Positions 25,735 through 34,300 of a DNA stretch of 39,541 bases are shown one piece after another; within the stretch, counting starts at the first letter, position 1; each line of letters opens with the position of its first letter. The notes beneath the pieces were generated by a model. It saw nothing but the letters and a program-made list of their open reading frames with translations. It did not search any database and was not told the origin of the DNA. This DNA comes from Treponema sp. (GTDB taxonomy: Bacteria; Spirochaetota; Spirochaetia; Treponematales; Treponemataceae): positions 1 through 39,541 of the forward strand of contig JAEESZ010000016.1 in the NCBI GenBank assembly GCA_016286535.1, in the 5' to 3' direction. The position numbers and the translations under genes are program-made.

Positions 25735-25786
25735 GAATCTTAAGATTCATTAATTAAAATATAATAATAAAAGTTTCTAAGGGCAA
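25735..25786 (-). promoter_or_regulatory. groES promoter with a palindromic operator candidate
   Basis: Read on the minus strand: TTGCCC (25786-25781), a 17-base spacer, TATATT (25763-25758), then the perfect palindrome GAATCTTAAGATTC at 25748-25735. The predicted start is near 25751, so the palindrome covers about +3 to +16. That is a good place for a repressor site or an RNA hairpin in the leader. It does not match CIRCE. Confidence 0.5.
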
Positions 25787-25799
25787 GGTAATTTTTTAT

Positions 25800-25814
25800 A
25801 AAGTCCCGGACTTT
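25800..25814 (-). terminator. Weak hairpin after the patatin-like gene
   Basis: AAAGTC and GACTTT pair around a three-base loop directly after the stop of the patatin-like gene. No T run follows on the minus strand, so termination is uncertain and read-through into groES is possible. Confidence 0.35.
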
Positions 25815-28070
25815 CTATAATTCAAGGTATCCAAAATCTATTGTAAAAAATGGTAAAGCCTCATTTTCTTTTACTGCAATTCCAAAGCGGGTCATAAGGC
25901 TTGTAGATTCAACCAGTCTTAAGCCGGCTCCGGTATTTACTGTCCATTCGCCTTCCTTAAAAGTCTTTAAGCTTGCGTAACTTGCTCCTGCACTTATGTA
26001 GAGTTTTCCTCCAAAAATTGTAAGGGCTCGGGAAGGCAGGAATAAAAGGGAAGCAGAAGCTGCAAATTCATGGTTAGAAAATTCATTTTTAGAACAGTTA
26101 TGAGGAAAGTAGAGCCTGTCATAATTATTAAAGCCTTCAAGTTCTATAAGTCCGTTTTGTAAAGGACTTTTAAAATTGTAGCCTGCAAAAAGATTTAGGT
26201 TCAAAAAGAACTTCTGGCTAAGAGGGAAGGCTGCTTTTACTTTAAGGCTTACCGGCAGAGAAAAATCATTCCACAAACTTTTGTTTTCTTTTAGAGGAAT
26301 AATAACTTTTGCCTGGGTTTTAAATAAAAAGCCTCTTTCCGAAAAAGCCGGCTGGTCCAGAAAATTTAAATTTGTTTCTGTAAAAAAGCCCCAGTCCCAT
26401 TCTTTTTTCAGCTCTGTCTGATCTTCAAAAAGCGGAACCTTATTAAAGTTTATAAAGGCTCCCCCTTCCATAAAAAAGTGGTTGTAGTTATTCATGCCAA
26501 AACTGATTTTATCCTGGACAAAAGTGTAGGAATCGTAAAGCCTGTAATTTTGTCTTGTGTAATCCACCAGTAAAGAAGCATATAAATGTCTGTTAAAAGG
26601 CTGAAAATATAAAAAACTTAAAGACCAGTCATTTAAGGCACTGCCTCTTATTGAAAAAAGAGAATCCGGCAGGTTAAAGTCCTTAAAGTTGAGGTTATAA
26701 TCTGTAGAAAAAAAACTGGAAGAGCCGGCTGTGCCAAAGGTCTGCGAAAGTTCCATGTTGGCAATCAGCTGAATTGAAGGCTTGTTTTTTGCCCTCAAAA
26801 GCAGATTAAGACTGTAACCGTCTTCTGTCTGCAGGATTTTTGACTGTACAAGGTCATAGTGTCCGGTTTTATAAATTTCATGAATAAAGGAATTGATAAC
26901 TTTTTCTGTAAGCTCTTTACCTTTAATTTTTAAAAACTTTTTTTCTATATAAGAAAGGTCTTCTTCATAGGCTCCCTGAATTGTAATGGAATCTGCCTTA
27001 AGATAACCTTTGTTTCTGTAAAGGGAGCGTCTTTTTTCTCCAGAACTATGGTCAAAAAGTTTTGCAATTTCTTCAAAATCTTTTTGATGTAATTCAACTT
27101 CTTCTTTACCCTTCTGGTAAATGTCTTTTGCCTTGTTAAAATCTGTAATTTCAAAGGAAGAAAGATCGGGAGTTAAAACTAAATCAGCATCAGACAAAAA
27201 GAGATTGCTGGTAGTTTTCATTGGGGTGTAAATTGAATCCTGCAGGGTATAAAGCGGAGAGGATCTGTAAGTTGCAAGGCTTTTTTTAGAAGAAGGAGGA
27301 ATATCGACTGCAATAATTATGTCGTAGCCCATCTTCCTTGCAATTTCAATTGGAAGATTATAGGAAAGTCCTCCGTCCAGCAGGTAGTGGCCGTCAATAT
27401 AAAGGGGCTCAAAAAGTCCTGCTACCGTCATGCTGGCCCTTATTGCCTGGGAAAGGTCTCCCTTGTGAAATAAATAAGGTTCTCCGGTAATCATATCGGT
27501 GGCAACGGCCCTGAAAGGAACCGGCAGGCTGTCAAAATCAATATCAGAAGGAAACTTTACGGTAAGGTTTTTCAGCATTTGCAGGGCATTCTGACCGTTT
27601 GAAATACCCATTCCCATATTCAGTCCCGAACTGAGGGAAAAATCCAGGGGAATAAAATTCTGTTCAAGCCCGTGTTCCCGGTAAATTCTTTCGTAAGGAG
27701 AAAGAACATAATCGTTAAAAATGGAAGGCCAGTCCTGAGTAAAAAAAAGATTGTAGATTTCTTTTGTGGTGTAGCCGCAGGAATAAAGGCCTCCAACAAT
27801 TGCACCAATACTTGTTCCCGCAATAAAATCTACAGGTATATGAAGTTCTTCAAGTTTTTCTAAAACAGGAATTTCTGCACTTCCGTTTATGCCTCCGCCG
27901 CTTAAAATAAGGGCAACAGTAGGCCGTTTTTTAGCAGTTTCTGCAGTTGAAGAAGGCATTTTTCCTGGGTTCTGATAATCTATGGCACTCTTATTGCTCT
28001 GGCCCCAGAGCAGGGGCGTTGTTAATAATAATGACAGAGTAATAAATAACTTAAAGCAGCTTTTTTTCAT
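25815..28070 (-). CDS. Patatin-like phospholipase with Omp85-type barrel (PlpD-like)
   Basis: A 751-residue exported protein with a Sec signal (about 1-23). Residues about 50-260 form a patatin domain: glycine-rich oxyanion loop SGGGINGSAE (58-63), GTSIGA with nucleophile Ser87, and LLDGG with catalytic Asp232. A single POTRA-like domain follows (about 355-425, GYLKADSITIQG...INSFIHEIYKTGHYDLV). The rest to residue 751 is beta-rich and fits a BamA/Omp85 barrel ending FTIDFGYLEL. This is the layout of type Vd autotransporters such as PlpD, whose phospholipase part is carried to the surface. The loop has Asn where patatins usually have Arg. No clear ribosome site precedes the ATG. It is divergent from adk. 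Confidence 0.87.
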   Translation of the reverse strand: MKKSCFKLFITLSLLLTTPLLWGQSNKSAIDYQNPGKMPSSTAETAKKRPTVALILSGGGINGSAEIPVLEKLEELHIPVDFIAGTSIGAIVGGLYSCGYTTKEIYNLFFTQDWPSIFNDYVLSPYERIYREHGLEQNFIPLDFSLSSGLNMGMGISNGQNALQMLKNLTVKFPSDIDFDSLPVPFRAVATDMITGEPYLFHKGDLSQAIRASMTVAGLFEPLYIDGHYLLDGGLSYNLPIEIARKMGYDIIIAVDIPPSSKKSLATYRSSPLYTLQDSIYTPMKTTSNLFLSDADLVLTPDLSSFEITDFNKAKDIYQKGKEEVELHQKDFEEIAKLFDHSSGEKRRSLYRNKGYLKADSITIQGAYEEDLSYIEKKFLKIKGKELTEKVINSFIHEIYKTGHYDLVQSKILQTEDGYSLNLLLRAKNKPSIQLIANMELSQTFGTAGSSSFFSTDYNLNFKDFNLPDSLFSIRGSALNDWSLSFLYFQPFNRHLYASLLVDYTRQNYRLYDSYTFVQDKISFGMNNYNHFFMEGGAFINFNKVPLFEDQTELKKEWDWGFFTETNLNFLDQPAFSERGFLFKTQAKVIIPLKENKSLWNDFSLPVSLKVKAAFPLSQKFFLNLNLFAGYNFKSPLQNGLIELEGFNNYDRLYFPHNCSKNEFSNHEFAASASLLFLPSRALTIFGGKLYISAGASYASLKTFKEGEWTVNTGAGLRLVESTSLMTRFGIAVKENEALPFFTIDFGYLEL

Positions 28071-28184
28071 AACAGCTACATTCTACATTGCTAAAAGAAA
28101 AAAATCATTATAAAATATTGATAATTATTAAATCATGTATTGATTTTTCTTAAATACTTATTTTATGGGAGAAAACGAAAAAGT

Positions 28185-28814
28185 ATGAATAACTTTATTT
28201 TCTTAGGACCTCCGGGAGCAGGAAAAGGTTCCCTTGCTGTAAAAGTTGCAGAAGATTACAAAATTCCACATATCTCAACAGGAGATATTTTCAGAGCAAA
28301 TATTAAGGCTCAGACTCCACTTGGAGTAAAAGTAAAGGCAATTATAGATTCCGGTTCTTTAGTTTCTGATGAATTAACTTTTGAACTTGTAAAAGACCGC
28401 CTTGCACAGGATGACTGCAAAAACGGCTACATTCTTGACGGTTTCCCACGTACAATTCCTCAGGCAGAAATGCTTGAAAAACTTGTAAGTGACGTAAAAG
28501 TTGTAAACTTTGAAATTAAAGACGAAATTGTAATTCGTCGTCTTTCTACACGTCGTGTTTGTAAAGCTTGTGGAGCTAACTTCAATGTTCTTACACTTCC
28601 TCCAAAAGTAGAAGGTGTTTGCGACAAATGTGGCGGAGAACTTTACCAGCGTGATGATGACAAACAGGAATCTATCTTACACAGAATGGATGTTTACCGT
28701 GAACAGACAGAACCTTTAATCAATTTCTATAAAGATAAGGGTAAAATTACAAATCTTGATGCTTCAATTGAAACAGATGTTTTACTTGGAGAATTCAAGA
28801 AGATTTTTAAATAG
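28185..28814 (+). CDS. adk: Adenylate kinase with zinc-type LID
   Basis: A 209-residue kinase converting ATP and AMP to two ADP. P-loop GPPGAGKG at residues 8-15, the STGDIFRANI AMP site, LDGFPRTIPQA, and RRLSTRRVC at the LID. The LID has four cysteines (C126-x2-C129 and C146-x2-C149), the zinc-binding form common in Gram-positives and some others. Start: the ATG at 28185 puts the P-loop at the normal place; an upstream in-frame TTG at 28140 would add an implausible tail. GGGAG lies 13 bases before this ATG, rather far. Three hairpins follow the stop, the last a strong terminator. Confidence 0.96.
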   Translation: MNNFIFLGPPGAGKGSLAVKVAEDYKIPHISTGDIFRANIKAQTPLGVKVKAIIDSGSLVSDELTFELVKDRLAQDDCKNGYILDGFPRTIPQAEMLEKLVSDVKVVNFEIKDEIVIRRLSTRRVCKACGANFNVLTLPPKVEGVCDKCGGELYQRDDDKQESILHRMDVYREQTEPLINFYKDKGKITNLDASIETDVLLGEFKKIFK

Positions 28815-28820
28815 AAATCA

Positions 28821-28896
28821 GCCTGTACTTTGACAGGCCCCCTGCTGGCTGAACATCAGCCTGGTCCCGCGCAAAATAAGGCGCGGGCTTTTTTTT
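28821..28896 (+). terminator. Triple hairpin with intrinsic terminator after adk
   Basis: Three stems in a row: GCCTGT/ACAGGC (28821-28838), GGCTG/CAGCC (28847-28861), and CCCGCGC/GCGCGGG (28866-28887) followed by eight T. The last is a strong intrinsic terminator. The first two are GC-rich for this genome and could protect the 3' end or form part of a small RNA. Confidence 0.85.
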
Positions 28897-28980
28897 ACCT
28901 AATTGTTAGTTATTTCTAACCTACCTATTTTCATAAAGTTTTTTTTGAGCTAATATATAATATAATTTATAGAGGCATAT

Positions 28981-29754
28981 ATGATTCACTTAAAAACAGA
29001 AGAACAAATTAATGGAATAAGAAAATCCTGTCATTTAACAGCAGATATGTTTAACGAACTTATTCCACAAATTAAAGCAGGAATGAGTACCTGGGAAATT
29101 GATCAGCTCTTTAAAAATTATATCATCAGCCACGGGGGAACTCCTGCCTGGTATCACGAAGATTATCCTGGAGCAGTTTGTATCAGTGTTAATGACGAGG
29201 TTATTCACGGTCTTCCATCTAAAAAGCGTTTTATCAAAAACGGTGACTTAGTCAGCCTGGATGTAGGAATTGACCTTGACGGTTACATCAGCGACACAAC
29301 CCATTCCATTGAAATTGGTAAGGTAGATCCAAAGGTTAAGAAACTTCATGAAGTTACAATTGAATGCTTAAAGGCTGGAATTGCAGCCTGCAAGGTTGGA
29401 AACAGAATCAGCGATATTGCAAACGCTGTTTACGAAATTGCAGACAGTCACGGTTATGGGGTTGTTTACGACTACTGCGGACACGGAGTAGGGCTTGATG
29501 TTCACGAAGATCCAAGTGTTCCAAACTGTCCTTTCAGAGGTTCAAACCCAAGAATTAAGGCCGGCATGGTTTTAGCAATTGAACCAATGATTAATTTAGG
29601 AACAGCAGATGTTGATACTCTGGATGATGGCTGGACTGTAGTTACTGCAGACGGAAAATGCAGCTGCCACGAAGAGCATACAGTAGCTGTTTTTGCAGAT
29701 CATACAGAGGTTCTTACCGACCTGGATTACTGCGGAAAATCAGTTTTAAAATAA
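28981..29754 (+). CDS. map: Methionine aminopeptidase, type I
   Basis: A 257-residue enzyme that removes the initiator Met from new proteins, dependent on two metal ions. All five ligands are visible: Asp94 (SLDVGID), Asp105 (ISDTTHS), His168 (CGHGVG), Glu201 (AIEPM) and Glu232 (HEEHT). Length fits the type I form without an N-terminal zinc extension. AGAGG lies six bases before the ATG. The htrA gene follows 80 bases later on the same strand, with no terminator between, so they may be co-transcribed. Confidence 0.97.
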   Translation: MIHLKTEEQINGIRKSCHLTADMFNELIPQIKAGMSTWEIDQLFKNYIISHGGTPAWYHEDYPGAVCISVNDEVIHGLPSKKRFIKNGDLVSLDVGIDLDGYISDTTHSIEIGKVDPKVKKLHEVTIECLKAGIAACKVGNRISDIANAVYEIADSHGYGVVYDYCGHGVGLDVHEDPSVPNCPFRGSNPRIKAGMVLAIEPMINLGTADVDTLDDGWTVVTADGKCSCHEEHTVAVFADHTEVLTDLDYCGKSVLK

Positions 29755-29834
29755 TAACATAATTTTTTAGTAACCTTTTTGCCAAAATTTCGTTATCTTT
29801 TAAAAAGAACAAAAAAATAATGGAGTTTTGCATT

Positions 29835-31295
29835 ATGAAAAAGACTATTAAATTAATCACAGGACTTGCTTTACTTACCTTCCTTTCAACTCAGGTTTTT
29901 GCAGATCCTCCTAAAAAGACTACAACTTCAACTGCAGCTTCTTCACTTGCTGTAGTTGAGGCTTTTCAAAATGTATTTCGCTCTGTAAGCGAAACAATGC
30001 TGCCTTCCGTTGTTGAAGTAGATATTACAGAGACTAAAACAGTTCAGGATCCTTTCAGTAATTTTTCTTTCCCATTCGGTGATTTCTTTGGCTATGGAAA
30101 TAACGACAAAGATGGCTCAGAAAAAAATGACGGAAAAAGACAGTATGAACAGAGCGGACTTGGTTCAGGTGTAATTGTCCGCAGAACAGGAAATACTTTA
30201 TACGTACTTACAAATAATCATGTTGCCGGTTCTGCTACAAAAATCTCAATTAAATTAAATGATGGCCGCGAGTTCGAAGGAAAACTTGTTGGGGCAGATT
30301 CAAGAATTGATATTGCCCTTGTTTCTTTCGAAAGCAGTGATGCTTCTATTCCGGTTGCAAAACTTGGAGATTCAGACAAGGTCCAGCCGGGTGATATCTG
30401 TATGGCCTTTGGTGCTCCACTTGGTTACAGTCAGTCTGTAACTCAGGGAATTATTTCTGCAACAGGCAGAAGCGAAAGTCATATGTCTTCAATCAGTGAT
30501 TACATTCAGACTGATGCTGCCATTAATCAGGGAAACTCTGGTGGTCCTCTTGTAAACATTTATGGCGAAGTAGTTGGTATTAATACCTGGATAGCTTCTT
30601 CCAGCGGCGGTTCTGTTGGTTTAGGTTTTGCAATTCCAATCAATAATATAAAAGATTCAATTGATTCCTTTATTAAGAACGGAAAACTTACTTACGGCTG
30701 GGTTGGTGTTTCTTTACTCGATGTAACTAAAGACTACAAGAACGAACTTGGTGTTGCAGATTATGAAGGTGCTTTTGCCGTTGAAGTATTTACTAATTCG
30801 CCAGCCTTTAAGGGCGGAATTAAACCTGGTGACTTTATTATTGAGCTGAATGATAAGAAGGTAAAATCGGTAAATCAGCTTGTGCGCGATGTAGGAAACC
30901 TTAAGGTGGGAACCACCGCTAAGTTCACTGTCGTGCGCGGGGGTAAGGTTATTGCTCCTCTTATTGTAAAGGTTGAAGAGCGTGCCAAAGAAAACGAAAT
31001 TCAAAACAGCAAGATGTGGCCGGGCTTTATTGCAACTCCACTTTCAGAAGAAGTTAAAAAACAGCTTGGTGTAACAGACAAAAAACTCAAGGGAGTTGTT
31101 GTTTCTAATGTTGAAGAAAAATCTCCTGCCGCAAGCCTTCGTTTACAAAGCGGCGATATTATTACAGCCGTAAATGGAAGAAGCGTAAGTAACCTTGCAG
31201 AGTTCTATGCAGAACTTGCAAATGCAAACAAGTCAGTAAACTTTGATATTTACAGTAACGGAGGAACCGTTACAACAGGAACTTTCAGGTTCTAA
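29835..31295 (+). CDS. htrA: HtrA/DegP-type periplasmic serine protease
   Basis: A 486-residue exported protease-chaperone. A Sec signal (KKTIKLITGLALLTFLSTQVFA) is followed by a Ser/Thr linker, a trypsin-like domain with triad His129 (NNHVAG), Asp159 (SRIDIAL) and Ser235 (QGNSGGP), and two PDZ domains (about 285-375 and 385-480). It degrades or refolds damaged envelope proteins. An in-frame ATG at 29820 exists, but GGAG (29822-29825) lies nine bases before the ATG at 29835, which is chosen. A phenylalanine- and glycine-rich acidic loop after the linker (SNFSFPFGDFFGYG) is the usual LA-loop region. A strong terminator follows. Confidence 0.95.
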   Translation: MKKTIKLITGLALLTFLSTQVFADPPKKTTTSTAASSLAVVEAFQNVFRSVSETMLPSVVEVDITETKTVQDPFSNFSFPFGDFFGYGNNDKDGSEKNDGKRQYEQSGLGSGVIVRRTGNTLYVLTNNHVAGSATKISIKLNDGREFEGKLVGADSRIDIALVSFESSDASIPVAKLGDSDKVQPGDICMAFGAPLGYSQSVTQGIISATGRSESHMSSISDYIQTDAAINQGNSGGPLVNIYGEVVGINTWIASSSGGSVGLGFAIPINNIKDSIDSFIKNGKLTYGWVGVSLLDVTKDYKNELGVADYEGAFAVEVFTNSPAFKGGIKPGDFIIELNDKKVKSVNQLVRDVGNLKVGTTAKFTVVRGGKVIAPLIVKVEERAKENEIQNSKMWPGFIATPLSEEVKKQLGVTDKKLKGVVVSNVEEKSPAASLRLQSGDIITAVNGRSVSNLAEFYAELANANKSVNFDIYSNGGTVTTGTFRF

Positions 31296-31319
31296 GCAGA
31301 ACTTCAGGCAAGCTTAAAG

Positions 31320-31353
31320 GCATCCCTTGCTTTCTGGTGAGGGGTGCTTTTTT
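31320..31353 (+). terminator. Terminator after htrA
   Basis: GCATCCCT (31320-31327) pairs with AGGGGTGC (31340-31347), one G-T pair included, followed by six T (31348-31353). Confidence 0.85.
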
Positions 31354-31361
31354 ATTCCCTA

Positions 31362-31390
31362 TTTAATAAAATCCCTTAATTTGCTATACT
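31362..31390 (+). promoter_or_regulatory. Promoter of purL (leaderless candidate)
   Basis: TTTAAT (31362-31367), a 17-base spacer, and TATACT (31385-31390) preceded by TGC, an extended -10 form. Six bases then separate it from the ATG at 31397, so the transcript should start at or next to the start codon. No ribosome site is present. Confidence 0.6.
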
Positions 31391-31396
31391 CTGTCT

Positions 31397-34300
31397 ATGT
31401 ATCGTTTATTTGTAGAACGTCGCCCAGGTTTTGAAAATGAGGCAAAGCGTTATTTATCAGAAATTAATGGATTTTTGGGAATTGCTGGTGTAGAAGCAGT
31501 TCGTTATTTTAATCGTTATGACATTGAAAATGTCAGCGAGGAAGTTTCTAAAATAGCTGCAACCAGAATTTTTTCTGAGCCACAAAGCGATTTTGTAACT
31601 TTTGAATCCCTTCCGGAAGAAAAAGATGCAACAGAGATTATATGGGAATTTCTTCCAGGCCAGTATGATCAGAGGGCAGATAGTGCAGAGCAGTGTCTTT
31701 CTTTGTTAAGAGCCGGCCTTAAAGGAGTAAAAACTCTTTCAGAAGCTCCTGTAGTTCGCTGTGCAAAAATTGTAAGACTTTACGGAAAAGTTTCTAAAGA
31801 TGAAGTTACAAAAATTGAACAGTATCTTATCAATCCTGTTGATTCCCGCCTTACAAACAATGCTAAACCTGACACTTTAAAAATGGACGTAGAAGTTCCT
31901 GCAGATATTCCGGTTGTTGAAGGTTTTATTAAAATGGATGACAGCCAGCTTGAAGCCTATCGCCAGAAGATGGGCCTTGCCATGGATCATGCTGATATTA
32001 AATTCCTTCAGGACTATTTTAAGGGAGAAATGCGCGACCCAAGCGAAACAGAAATCCGCGTATTAGATACCTACTGGTCTGACCACTGTCGTCATACAAC
32101 CTTCCTTACAGAACTTAAAGACATAAAGATTGAAGATGGTCCTTATGCTTCTCTCTTCAAAAAATCACTTGAAAACTATAACAATATGCGTACAGACCTT
32201 TATGCAGGTCGTACAGATAAGCCTGTCTGCTTAATGGATATGGCTGTAATCGGAATGAAGTACCTCAAGAAGCACGGAAAACTTGAGGATATGGAAGTTT
32301 CAGAAGAAAATAATGCCTGCTCAGTTGTAATTGATGTTCACTACACAGCAGACGAAAATGGTAAGCCTTTAGCCGCTGATGACCCTCGTGCTACAGAACG
32401 CTGGCTTATGATGTTCAAAAACGAAACTCACAATCATCCTACAGAAATTGAACCTTTTGGTGGAGCTGCAACCTGTCTTGGTGGTGCTATCCGTGACCCG
32501 CTTTCGGGCCGTTCATGGGTTTACCAGTCAATGCGAATTACCGGTGCTGCAGACCCAACTGTTCCACTAAGCGCAACTATGAAAGGAAAACTCCCTCAGA
32601 TTAAGCTTTGCCGCGAAGCTGCACAGGGCTTCTCTTCTTACGGAAACCAGATTGGTCTTACAACCGGTCAGGTAGAAGAAATCTATCACCCTGGCTATGC
32701 CGCAAAACGTATGGAGCTTGGTGCTGTAATTGCAGCTGCTCCTCAGAATACAGTAATTCGTGAGCGTCCGGAAACTGGAGATATCATCATTCTGCTTGGT
32801 GGTGGAACCGGCCGCGATGGTATTGGTGGAGCTACAGGTTCTTCTAAAGTTCACACTGTAAAATCTGTTACAACTGCTGCTGCCGAAGTTCAAAAGGGTA
32901 ATGCAGTAGAAGAAAGAAAAATCCAGCGTCTCTTCCGAAATAAGGAAGTAAGTTTAATGATTCGCCGCTGTAACGACTTTGGTGCAGGTGGTGTTTCTGT
33001 TGCTGTTGGTGAACTTGCCCCTGGTCTTGATATTAACCTTGATGCAGTTCCAAAGAAATACGAAGGCTTAAACGGAACTGAACTTGCAATTTCTGAAAGC
33101 CAGGAAAGAATGGCTGTTGTTGTTCGCAAAGAAGATGTTGACCGCTTTATTGCTGCCGCAAATGCAGAAAACTTAAATGCAGTTGTTGTTGCAACTGTTA
33201 CAGATACAAACCGCCTTGTTATGAAGTGGCGCGGTAAGACAATTGTTGATATTGGCCGTGAATTCCTTGATGCTGCAGGTGCTCATCACGAAGCAAGCGC
33301 TTTAATTGAAGAACCTGCTGAGCCTGCAAAATCACCTCTTATGAATCCTCTTGAGTCTGCAGCTGCAGAACTTAATAAACCTGTAAAATGCGAAGGATGT
33401 GTAGAAAATCATCTTCGCGATGCATGGCTTGCAAATATGAATGACCTTGCCTGCTGTTCACAGAGAGGACTTGGAGAACGCTTCGACGGTTCTATTGGTT
33501 CAAGTACAGTTCTCTTCCCTTACGGAGGAAAATATCAGAATACACCTGAAGCCGGTATGGCTGCAAAAATCCCGGTTGTAACTCCACGTGAAACAAGTAC
33601 AGCAAGCCTTATGGCTTATGGTTTTGACCCACGTGTAGGCAACTGGTCTCCATGGCACGGAGCAAAAACTGCTGTTTTAAGCTCACTTGCAAAAATCACC
33701 TGTCTGGGTGGTAAGGCACGTACTTCCCGCTTAAGCTTCCAGGAATTCTTTGGCCGTGCTGTAAGCGAAAAGACCTGGGGTTATCCTGCAGCAGCCCTGC
33801 TTGGTTCTGTAGATGCTCAGATTGAATCAGGCTGTGCTTCAATTGGTGGAAAAGACTCTATGAGCGGAACTTTTGAAGATATCAATGTTCCTCATACTCT
33901 TGTAAGTTTTGCAGTTACTCATGATGAAGTTTCTAACGTAACAAGTGGTGCCCTTAAGGTAAGCGGAAATAACATTTACCTTGTAAAGGTTCCATATTCA
34001 GCTTTACTTGAACCTGACTACAAAACCTTCCTTGAAAACTCAGACATCCTTTACGAGTTAAATAAAAAAGGCCTTATAGCTTCTATGTATCCTGTAGGAC
34101 CTGGTGGAATTGCAGAAGCCATTACAAAGATGGCAATGGGAAATATGGTTGGTGCCAGAATTGATGCCGGAAAAGATGTAAAAGATCTCTTCCTTCCAAC
34201 TTACGGAAACATCATCGTAGAAGTACCATCGGCCTATGTTCCTGACTTTGAAAAGGCAGCCTTTGTTGAAGGAAGCCTTGAAAAACTTGGTATGACTATT

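Noticed and set aside
25700..25814. CIRCE element before groES
   Set aside because: No TTAGCACTC or GAGTGCTAA half-site is present; only an unrelated palindrome is seen.
28140..28184. TTG at 28140 as start of adenylate kinase
   Set aside because: The enzyme normally begins a few residues before the P-loop, which fits the ATG at 28185.
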